The position numbers and the translations under genes were made by a program. This document shows, piece after piece, positions 1 to 4,333 of a stretch of DNA of 5,384 bases. The notes beneath the pieces are model-generated. The model was given only the letters and a program-made list of their open reading frames with translations, did no database searches and was not told where the DNA came from. The stretch is from Candidatus Woesearchaeota archaeon (GTDB taxonomy: Archaea; Nanobdellota; Nanobdellia; SCGC-AAA011-G17; GW2011-AR17). How positions within the stretch are numbered: the stretch's first letter is position 1; the number at the start of each line of letters is the position of its first letter. The stretch covers positions 1-5,384 of the forward strand of contig JACQSW010000044.1 in NCBI GenBank assembly GCA_016211095.1, in the 5' to 3' direction.

Positions 1-40
1 CTTCTTTCTTCTCCTCTTTTCTTTTAAAGAAAAACCACAT
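1..40 (-). CDS. 5' end of a leftward gene running out of the window (basic/acidic N-terminus)
   Basis: An ATG at 40-38 on the minus strand opens a frame that stays open to the window edge and reads MWFFFKRKEEKKE. The start is supported by a TATA-like box at 59-72 whose centre is about 26 bp upstream of the ATG, the same geometry as the other genes here, so a leaderless mRNA is expected. The visible residues are a short aromatic cluster followed by charged lysine and glutamate residues. From memory, small coiled-coil or winged-helix proteins of DPANN archaea sometimes start like this, but 13 codons cannot establish a family. The hexamer array at 93-180 lies immediately upstream of this promoter, so this gene is the most obvious target of any protein bound there. 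The alternative is a chance open frame in AT-rich DNA; the matching promoter makes that less likely. Confidence 0.5.
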   Translation of the reverse strand, partial: MWFFFKRKEEKKE

Positions 41-58
41 AGGAAATTTAAAGCATTT

Positions 59-72
59 CTATTTTTTAAACC
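59..72 (-). promoter_or_regulatory. TATA-box promoter of the left-edge gene
   Basis: On the minus strand this reads GGTTTAAAAAATAG, a TATA-like A/T block centred near 66, about 26 bp from the ATG at 40. No ribosome-binding motif lies between them. The motif array begins about 20 bp further upstream. Confidence 0.5.
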
Positions 73-92
73 TTTTGTTTTTTTGCTATATG

Positions 93-180
93 TTGTCGAC
101 ATGTCGACAAACTGTCTACAACGTGTCGTAGACGTCTGTAGACAGTTAGTAGACGCTTTGTAGACGTGTCGACAACGTCT
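93..180. repeat. Cluster of GTCGAC/GTAGAC hexamers with an 18-bp perfect palindrome; putative multi-site protein-binding array
   Basis: Eight hexamers of the form GT(C/A)(G/T)AC start at 95, 103, 114, 128, 138, 149, 160 and 168. Three are the palindrome GTCGAC; five are GTAGAC or its complement GTCTAC. Spacings are 8, 11, 14, 10, 11, 11 and 8 bp, mostly close to one helical turn. Positions 93-110 form a perfect palindrome, TTGTCGACATGTCGACAA. Arms 110-120 and 137-147 form an 11-bp perfect inverted repeat, and 162-180 is nearly palindromic around the last GTCGAC. The array is much richer in GC than the T-rich and A-rich DNA on either side. This is typical of an operator, partition or iteron-like array for a dimeric protein. 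It is not a CRISPR array because the unit is only 6-9 bp and there are no spacers. Which protein binds it is unknown; the winged-helix gene at 433 is a candidate by proximity. Confidence 0.75.
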
Positions 181-239
181 TTTGATTGTAAGAGGTGATA
201 AAAGGCTTAAAAAATGAAAAAAGATAGATTATACTGAAA

Positions 240-260
240 AAAAACAAAGAAAGTGAGAGT
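240..260 (-). terminator. T-rich tract preceded by CTCTCACTTT, candidate distal terminator
   Basis: On the minus strand the motif CTCTCACTTT (259-250) is followed by CTTTG and then a run of T. The same arrangement occurs at 343-325, where CTCTCACTTT leads into TGTTATTTTTT. Archaeal RNA polymerase terminates at T-runs without needing a hairpin, so both are plausible read-through stops for the leftward gene. That the motif itself matters is inference. Confidence 0.3.
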
Positions 261-375
261 TATATTAAAAGGGAATTGATGAATATTAACCAATTTTGAG
301 ACAAAAAAGTAATAAGACATCTAAAAAATAACAAAAGTGAGAGCAAAATTTGAACCTTAAATCACAAATAAATCC

Positions 376-393
376 TAAAAAAAGAAAAGAAAG
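376..393 (-). terminator. T-rich terminator of the winged-helix gene
   Basis: On the minus strand, 40 bp after the TAA stop at 433, the sequence is CTTTCTTTTCTTTTTTTA. It is an oligo-T tract without a stem-loop, as expected for archaeal intrinsic termination. A smaller TTTCTTTTTG tract lies nearer the stop, at about 425-415. Confidence 0.5.
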
Positions 394-432
394 TATGCGG
401 TTATTGGGATGAGTCAAAAAGAAACTAATGGC

Positions 433-732
433 TTAGAAAGTGAGATTTATAACTTTTGAGGCTAGTTGCAAATCATATAGCTCTTTTTTGATACCAACCA
501 AAACCTTGTTATTCCTTGTCTTTTCTTTATAAATGGGGATTTCTTTAGACAACAATTCGCTTATATGGTCCCTTACCGAACTTTGTGAAATTTGCATTTC
601 CTTGGCTATTTCACGATATAAAACAGGCCGATCCAATTCTTGACTGACCCTTTGAATAACCGTAAAAACCCTTATTTCCTGTTCAGTTAAAGAATCAAAA
701 CGTTTTTTTAAAGAGGTTATTTGTTTATCCAC
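433..732 (-). CDS. Winged helix-turn-helix DNA-binding protein (C-terminal part certain, start unresolved)
   Basis: The 99-residue product from the in-frame GTG at 732 is essentially one winged-helix domain. Helix 1 is around residues 15-33 (LTEQEIRVFTVIQ). Helix 2 is around 38-46 (LYREIAKEM). The recognition helix is around 49-62 (SQSSVRDHISELL), followed by a basic beta-wing at 64-83 ending in KVLVGIKKEL. This 'LTxxExRVF ... SSVRDHIxxL' layout is familiar from small wHTH proteins of DPANN archaea and resembles MarR/TrmB-like folds. It should bind DNA, probably as a dimer. The GTG is only the first standard start in the frame. The frame continues open and coding-like for 105 codons upstream (see 733-1047), so the real protein is probably about 195-204 residues. 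The gene points toward the hexamer array at 93-180 and could encode its ligand; this is inferred from proximity alone. Confidence 0.8.
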   Translation of the reverse strand: MDKQITSLKKRFDSLTEQEIRVFTVIQRVSQELDRPVLYREIAKEMQISQSSVRDHISELLSKEIPIYKEKTRNNKVLVGIKKELYDLQLASKVINLTF

Positions 733-1047
733 ATCAAAATAGGATCCTTCGACATTCTTTCCACGACAATCAGGCGGATTTACGACAACCCCCTCATTTC
801 CTGTGGAAACTAAAGAAAAGGGCTTTTCTTGGCTTAGATTACTGTTTAAAGGCTTATTTTGGCTATTTTTACATATTTCCCCTTCTAACCTATGTAAAGT
901 GCTGGTAAGCTCAAAAATCTGTTTTTGAATTTGGAGGAGAAGCTGCTGATTATATGCTGCCTCATTACAGCATTTCGTGACTTCTTCTTTTAGCTTAGAA
1001 ACCTCATTAAAAATTTTGTTTCCCCCCTCAACGTAACTTATAACGTA
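733..1047 (-). other. In-frame coiled-coil extension of the winged-helix gene, no standard start codon
   Basis: Reading upstream from the GTG at 732, the frame stays open to a TAG at 1050-1048. It encodes a plausible protein: a heptad-patterned segment (IFNEVSKLKEEV through QIQKQIFELTSTLHRLEGEI) and then a polar Asn/Ser-rich linker that leads straight into the HTH domain. There is no in-frame ATG, GTG or TTG in this stretch. A TTG at 1031-1029, at a suitable distance from upstream A/T promoter elements, is out of frame by one base across a run of six G (1022-1027). One more G would fuse it to the protein. Either the gene carries a one-base deletion (natural or a sequencing error), or translation begins at a rare codon such as ATT at 1014-1012. 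I consider this coding sequence of the same gene, not a spacer. Confidence 0.6.
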
Positions 1048-1070
1048 CTAAAATTTTATTTGCTGCTGAG

Positions 1071-1081
1071 ATTTATAAATA
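1071..1081 (-). promoter_or_regulatory. TATA-box promoter of the winged-helix gene
   Basis: The minus strand has ATTTATAAAT at 1080-1071 inside a longer A/T-rich block, just after the stop codon of the gene at 1099. Transcription would start near 1050, which leaves a short leader before the TTG at 1031. This supports separate transcription and a protein start near 1030 instead of at the GTG at 732. Confidence 0.45.
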
Positions 1082-1098
1082 TTTATATTTTTCAATAG

Positions 1099-1545
1099 CT
1101 ATTTTGCTTTGCTTTTCTGCGGAGCAGGCGCCATTGATGAAGAAGGTGTCAATTTTGGCAGTTTGATATGCGGCGGAAGCCCTACTTCCTCAGATAAGAA
1201 TAATGAGGTGATATTGCATTTCCTTACAACCTCGTTTAATACTGGCATGATAAAATCAAGTGGAAAATTTTCCTTTTTTTCCCATTTTTTCTGCAATTCC
1301 TTCAGTTTTTTTGGTTCATCTAAATATAGCAAATGGCCCCCTAAAACCATTTTACCAATATTAGGGCTATAATCCACAGAGAACTCAAAATTTATTTTCA
1401 AGGTGTCCTTTGTTTCTTGACCGACCTTTACTTTCTCATCCTCAAGGCTTGTTACTTTTAGATCTGTTTTAATGGACATGTTAGAAATAAGTTTTGCAGT
1501 TTTTTCAACGTTTACTTTTTCAAAATTGAAACCGATAACTCCCAT
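1099..1545 (-). CDS. Conserved archaeal protein, possibly SecB-like fold
   Basis: The product is 148 residues with no signal peptide and no membrane segment, so it is cytoplasmic. It begins MGVIGFNFEKVNVEK, has an alternating hydrophobic beta-rich core (INFEFSVDYSPNIGKMVLGGHLLYLD, about 51-76) and then an amphipathic charged helix (LKELQKKWEKKENF). Next comes a helix ending in RKCNITSLFLSEEVGLPPHIKLPKL (about 108-132). The tail is a disordered Pro/Ser/Ala/Lys stretch. The strand-rich core, the late helix and the 'PP-x-x-LP' ending are reminiscent of the SecB export-chaperone architecture. This is a structural analogy from the layout, not a detected domain, and the safe name is conserved hypothetical protein. 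The ATG at 1545 is preceded by a TATA box about 27 bp upstream, so the transcript is probably leaderless. It lies 40 bp downstream of argS in the same direction. Confidence 0.85.
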   Translation of the reverse strand: MGVIGFNFEKVNVEKTAKLISNMSIKTDLKVTSLEDEKVKVGQETKDTLKINFEFSVDYSPNIGKMVLGGHLLYLDEPKKLKELQKKWEKKENFPLDFIMPVLNEVVRKCNITSLFLSEEVGLPPHIKLPKLTPSSSMAPAPQKSKAK

Positions 1546-1567
1546 TTTAATTAAGAAAAGAAACAGT

Positions 1568-1577
1568 TATTTTTAAA
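1568..1577 (-). promoter_or_regulatory. TATA-box promoter of the SecB-like gene
   Basis: TTTAAAAATA on the minus strand is centred about 27 bp upstream of the ATG at 1545, inside the 40-bp gap after argS. There is no Shine-Dalgarno motif between box and start. A pyrimidine tract (TTTCTTTTCTT, about 1562-1552) in the same gap may also serve as the argS terminator. Confidence 0.5.
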
Positions 1578-1585
1578 TCTTCCCC

Positions 1586-3265
1586 CTACATCTCTTCAAG
1601 AATTTTTATTCCTAAGAGCCATAAGCTGTTCCCAATTACTTGCTTTGTTACTATCACAAGTGCTATCCTTGCTTCTGTAAGTTTCCTATCATTCGAAATG
1701 CATTGGCAATTCTCATAAAACCTGCTGAACGATTGCGCCACATCAACAACATATTTTGCAATGATATGTGGCTTGTACTGCCTTGCGGCATCAGAAACAA
1801 CTGATGGAAACAGGGATATTTTTTTGATCAACTCCTGTTCCTGGTTTTCTTTTAAAAGCCCATAATCTGGACTTTTGGGCCTTATTTTCGCTTTTTTCAA
1901 GATTGAGCATATTCTCACATACGCATATTGCACATACGGTCCTGTTTCTCCTTCAAAATCAAGCATTTTTTTCCAATCAAAAACGATATCCTTTGCTCGG
2001 TCATTAATGAGATCATGGAAGATGACCGCGCTCGTTCCAACAATTTCTGCCACTTTTTCTTTTTTCGCTAATCCTGGATTTTTTTCCTTGATAAGAGCGT
2101 GAACCAATGCAACAGCTTTATCAAGAATATCTTCAACAAAAATGACGTTCCCTTTCCTTGTAGAGATTTTTCCTTCGGCAAAGGAATACAATCCATGGTG
2201 GATATGAATAATGCTTTCTGCCCATGAAAATCCAAGAGCCTTTAAAACAGCCCTTAGCTGCTCAAAATGGAGTTTCTGCTCAGAGCCAACCTCATAAAGA
2301 AGAAGGTCTGCCTTGTACTTGTTTTTTCTTTCTAGGGCTGCCGCAATATCTCTTGTCAAATAGAGTTTCGTTCCATCTGATTTCTGGATTAATGCGGCTG
2401 GAAGGCTGTAGGTGTCCAAATTCACGATAAGGGCTTCTTCGCTCTCCTCTAAAACTCCCTTGTCTTTCATTAAAAGCAAGACCCTGTCAACCTCTTTGTT
2501 GTACTTTGATTCCCCTGAAACAACATCAAATGTTACTCCGAGCCTTTTGTATATTTTTTCAAAATCCTTTAGGCTGCATTCCCTAAACATGCTCCACAAA
2601 CGCATTGCTTCTGCATCATTCTCCTCAAGCTTCTTAAACCATCCCCTTGCTTCTTTCTCAAAAGCTTCGTCCTTTTCTGCTTCTTTATGAAACCGCACAT
2701 AAAGGTCGTAAAGATGTTTTATGGGACTTTTTTGAAGCTCTTTCTCAGAACCCCACCGCCTGTAAGCCACAATAAGCTTTCCAAACTGGGTTCCCCAATC
2801 ACCTAGGTAATTAACTTTGATAACCTTATATCCTGAAAAAGAGAGGAGTTGCGCTATTGAGTTCCCTATAACTGTAGATCGCAAATGACCGATCCCAAAA
2901 GGCTTCGCGATATTGGGTGATGACATGTCTATCACTGCTGTTTTTCCCTTTCCCACAAGAGAACTTCCGTACGCGCTTCTTTTCTTGAGAATCTCTCCAA
3001 TCACTTCTTTGGAAAAAACATCCTTTTTGATGAAAAAATTGAGGTAGGGGCCTGTCGCCTTCACTTCTTCCAAAAAGCTTGGATTTTTTATTTTGGAAAA
3101 AAGCTCTTGGGCGATCTGGTTTGGGGGTTTTTTAAGCTCTTTTGCAAGAGAGAAACAGGGAAAGGCGTAGTCCCCAAATTGAAGATTTGATGGAATCTCA
3201 ATATGAATGTGCTCTGGGGTTACATGCTTTAAAAGTAACTTCTCGAGCTCTTTTTTAAAATCCAT
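1586..3265 (-). CDS. argS: Arginyl-tRNA synthetase
   Basis: This class I synthetase charges tRNA-Arg with arginine using ATP, in the cytoplasm. Its 559 residues match the usual 550-590. Domains in order: the N-terminal Add-1 tRNA-D-loop domain (about 1-85, with NLQFGDYAFPCFSLAKELKK); the Rossmann catalytic domain starting at SSPNIAKPFGIGHLRSTVIG (115-134); the family signature GDWGTQFGK (155-163); the KMSKS-equivalent KISTRKGN (366-373); and the helical DALR anticodon-binding domain entered through FEGETGPYVQYAYVR (437-451), ending in LLGIKILEEM. The HIGH motif reads GIGH (124-127), so its first His is Gly. From memory this motif also varies in other 'NIAKPF' ArgRSs, so the enzyme is probably active. 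The ATG at 3265 begins a normal N-terminus. There is no clear TATA box at the expected 26-bp distance because an IS200/IS605 end lies there. Confidence 0.97.
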   Translation of the reverse strand: MDFKKELEKLLLKHVTPEHIHIEIPSNLQFGDYAFPCFSLAKELKKPPNQIAQELFSKIKNPSFLEEVKATGPYLNFFIKKDVFSKEVIGEILKKRSAYGSSLVGKGKTAVIDMSSPNIAKPFGIGHLRSTVIGNSIAQLLSFSGYKVIKVNYLGDWGTQFGKLIVAYRRWGSEKELQKSPIKHLYDLYVRFHKEAEKDEAFEKEARGWFKKLEENDAEAMRLWSMFRECSLKDFEKIYKRLGVTFDVVSGESKYNKEVDRVLLLMKDKGVLEESEEALIVNLDTYSLPAALIQKSDGTKLYLTRDIAAALERKNKYKADLLLYEVGSEQKLHFEQLRAVLKALGFSWAESIIHIHHGLYSFAEGKISTRKGNVIFVEDILDKAVALVHALIKEKNPGLAKKEKVAEIVGTSAVIFHDLINDRAKDIVFDWKKMLDFEGETGPYVQYAYVRICSILKKAKIRPKSPDYGLLKENQEQELIKKISLFPSVVSDAARQYKPHIIAKYVVDVAQSFSRFYENCQCISNDRKLTEARIALVIVTKQVIGNSLWLLGIKILEEM

Positions 3266-3277
3266 ATCAAAGGAAAA

Positions 3278-3460
3278 CTAACGCAAATTAGTGACATCCT
3301 CTCCACGCTTGAACGTGGAGCTTCCAGCGTCTATTTCACCGCGTGTAGTTCCTAATTCATCCACCAGACTCGGTCCCTTGCCGAAGCAAGTTTACGGAGG
3401 TCTTGATGTCCAAAGGCGTTGATTCGGGCTCGTCCAGCCCTATGAAGGAAGGAGAACATT
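3278..3460 (-). pseudogene. TnpB C-terminal tail remnant of an IS200/IS605-family element, frameshifted
   Basis: Read on the minus strand, one frame gives GLDEPESTPLDIKTSV, resembling the 'P-E-x-T-P-x-[DE]' tail that follows the zinc ribbon in many TnpB proteins. It ends at a TGA near 3358. Another frame then reads ELGTTRGEIDAGSSTFKRG, followed by EDVTNLR and a TAG at 3280-3278. That is the typical TnpB ending, in which 'AGSxxxxxGEDVT' is encoded by the right-end hairpin. At least one frameshift therefore separates the two parts, at roughly 3355-3370. The RuvC catalytic residues and the Cys4 zinc ribbon are absent, so no nuclease is made here. The recognition is from memory of family tails, not an alignment. 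The identity of the right-end hairpin inside it makes the assignment firmer. Confidence 0.55.
3290..3325 (-). mobile_element. IS200/IS605 right-end hairpin abutting argS
   Basis: CTCCACG (3301-3307) and CGTGGAG (3314-3320) form a 7-bp perfect stem with a CTTGAA loop. They are flanked by GTGACATCCT on one side and CTTCC on the other. In minus-strand order this is GGAAG, hairpin, AGGATGTCAC, the form seen at many IS200/IS605 right ends next to tnpB. In intact systems this region is also the scaffold of the omega (reRNA) guide RNA, whose guide lies just outside the end, here the argS 5' flank. The outermost base is not defined by the sequence alone. Confidence 0.6.
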
Positions 3461-3547
3461 AGGAGTTTATTAACTTTTCCAACAAAAATCCGAAAAGTTT
3501 TCAGAAATATTGAAACATTTTCAATTATTGGTGATTGGTGCAAAAAA

Positions 3548-3580
3548 TTCATCCACTGGCTAAAGCCGGCAGTTTTCTTT
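3548..3580. mobile_element. Second transposon-end hairpin (CATCC ... CTAAAG ... TTTTC type)
   Basis: The plus strand has TTCATCC, then ACTGGC, a TAAA loop, GCC, a GGC bulge, AGT and TTTTC. ACT-GGC pairs with GCC-AGT around the loop, leaving a 3-nt bulge. Bulged hairpins of this form with flanking CATCC and TTTTC are typical of IS200/IS605 ends and their small palindromic derivatives. It has the same orientation as the end at 3290-3325 but a different stem, so it belongs to another copy or another element. No transposase remnant is seen next to it. Confidence 0.45.
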
Positions 3581-3636
3581 TTAGGGGGATAAAGATACCG
3601 CAGGTTGGTCTTCCAAAGAAACGAGTTTTCACGAGA

Positions 3637-3653
3637 GGGTGTCCAGAACACCC
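3637..3653. repeat. 17-bp palindrome upstream of the ACT gene promoter
   Basis: GGGTGT (3637-3642) and ACACCC (3648-3653) flank a 5-nt centre. The palindrome lies about 45 bp upstream of the ACT TATA box. It may be an operator, for example for an amino-acid-responsive regulator, or a third transposon-end hairpin left over from the remnants beside it. The sequence does not distinguish these. Confidence 0.4.
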
Positions 3654-3697
3654 GTATTTTAGGTTCCCCTATGTAGAAAAATGTCCAAAATAGAACA

Positions 3698-3707
3698 TTT
3701 ATATATT
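3698..3707 (+). promoter_or_regulatory. TATA-box promoter of the ACT-domain gene
   Basis: TTTATATATT is centred about 26 bp upstream of the ATG at 3728. This puts the transcription start at or within a base or two of the start codon, so the mRNA should be leaderless. No ribosome-binding motif is present. Confidence 0.6.
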
Positions 3708-3727
3708 TTGCATCTTTTAGTGTTCTT

Positions 3728-4330
3728 ATGGGAAAAGGGGGCAATACGGCTGCGGTAAAAGAATATCTCAAAAATAACCCCTATCTTGCTGATGCGCTGA
3801 AAAAAGATGTTGTCAACTATTCAAAGCTCGCGCGAACCATCATCAAAGAATCTCATCTTCATCTTGCCTTTGAAGCAGTGGTGGTTGCGTGTCGAAGGTA
3901 TAAGAAAGAGGTAAAACTCCAGAAAGAAGCTGTTCAGACAATTCTTAAGGAAAGTTCAATTAACGCTGAAAATGGAATGGCTGTTGCAATTGCGGAAAAT
4001 GTGGCAGCTCAAAAGATTATGGAAAAGATTCCTGAAGGATATTTCATGAAAGGAACATCAGGCACAACCATCATCCTCAAAGAAAGAGAGATTGATGGGG
4101 TTCTGCCCCTTTTCAAAGAAGGCTCTGTAAAGAGAAATGTCCTCGCGCTTACCTTCCAAAGCCAGAAGGATATGGGCAAAATACCCGGCTTGATTGGTCA
4201 TTTAACGGGATTATTTGGGAATCATGGAGTTCCTATCCTGGGTATGTTAAGTAGCTCCCATGAAATTGTTGTTGCCATACAAAAAAGAGATATATCCAAA
4301 ATTGTCGATGCGCTGAAGGCGCGATACTAA
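3728..4330 (+). CDS. ACT-domain protein, predicted amino-acid-binding regulator
   Basis: The product is 200 residues, cytoplasmic, without signal peptide or membrane segment. The N-terminal half is helical. It starts VKEYLKNNPYLADALKKDVVNYSKLARTI (10-38) and continues through a second basic helix (VVVACRRYKKEVKLQKEAV), consistent with a DNA- or protein-binding module. The C-terminal 65 residues, from about 136, follow the beta-alpha-beta-beta-alpha-beta order of an aspartokinase-type ACT domain. RNVLALTFQSQ is strand 1, IPGLIGHLTGLFGNHGVPI is a helix leading into strand 2, LGMLSSSHEIVVAIQ is the hairpin, and DISKIVDALKARY is the last helix. This domain pairs to bind amino acids. The whole matches a conserved archaeal family usually annotated as ACT-domain regulator of amino acid metabolism; its ligand is unknown. 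It is divergent from argS across transposon debris, and it ends 3 bp from the convergent gene at 4334. Confidence 0.9.
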   Translation: MGKGGNTAAVKEYLKNNPYLADALKKDVVNYSKLARTIIKESHLHLAFEAVVVACRRYKKEVKLQKEAVQTILKESSINAENGMAVAIAENVAAQKIMEKIPEGYFMKGTSGTTIILKEREIDGVLPLFKEGSVKRNVLALTFQSQKDMGKIPGLIGHLTGLFGNHGVPILGMLSSSHEIVVAIQKRDISKIVDALKARY

Positions 4331-4333
4331 AAA

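Larger units (their letters stand above)
181..432. other. A-rich intergenic spacer without a recognisable gene
   Basis: The plus strand is strongly purine-rich and adenine-rich here and holds no open frame longer than about 17 codons. It contains T-rich tracts on the minus strand that can terminate the leftward winged-helix gene. It also holds two copies of AAAGTGAGAG (250-259 and 334-343), with a third partial copy (AAAGTGAGA, 437-445) inside the end of that gene. Together with the hexamer array it makes up the 392-bp gap between the genes at 40 and 433. Confidence 0.6.
3266..3727. other. 462-bp divergent intergenic region filled by transposon remnants
   Basis: The gap between argS and the ACT gene holds a TnpB tail remnant (3278-3460) and two transposon-end hairpins (3290-3325 and 3548-3580). 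It also has a 17-bp hairpin, ATTGAAA-CAT-TTTCAAT, at 3509-3525, and a tandem 7-bp repeat ATTGGTG at 3527-3540. A palindrome lies at 3637-3653, and the ACT promoter is at the right end. I see no intact gene here; the open minus-strand frame at 3352-3771 overlaps the ACT start and resembles no protein except in its last 35 codons. Confidence 0.6.

Noticed and set aside
93..180. CRISPR array
   Set aside because: Units are 6-9 bp, in both orientations, spaced 8-14 bp apart with no 25-40 bp spacers; this is a protein-binding-site pattern.
260..331. Possible box C/D small RNA (TTGATGA near 275)
   Set aside because: The C-box match is imperfect, no properly placed D and internal C'/D' boxes were found, and A/T-rich sequence produces such matches by chance.
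404..460. Short plus-strand ORF of about 17 codons starting MSQKETNG
   Set aside because: It runs into the end of the winged-helix gene on the opposite strand and has no promoter or recognisable product.
1109..1372. 87-codon plus-strand frame inside the SecB-like gene
   Set aside because: It lies wholly antisense to a gene with a good promoter and protein-like composition. The same reasoning removes the plus-strand frames inside argS and the frame at 4500-4748.
3590..3690. tRNA or other structured RNA in the argS/ACT gap
   Set aside because: Only one short hairpin (3637-3653) is present, with no cloverleaf, no T-loop GGTTCNANNCC box and no acceptor stem.
3352..3771. 139-codon open frame on the minus strand between argS and the ACT gene
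   Set aside because: It overlaps the ACT promoter and start and has no promoter of its own in the right place. Only its last 35 codons fall within the TnpB tail remnant; the rest looks like translated intergenic DNA.
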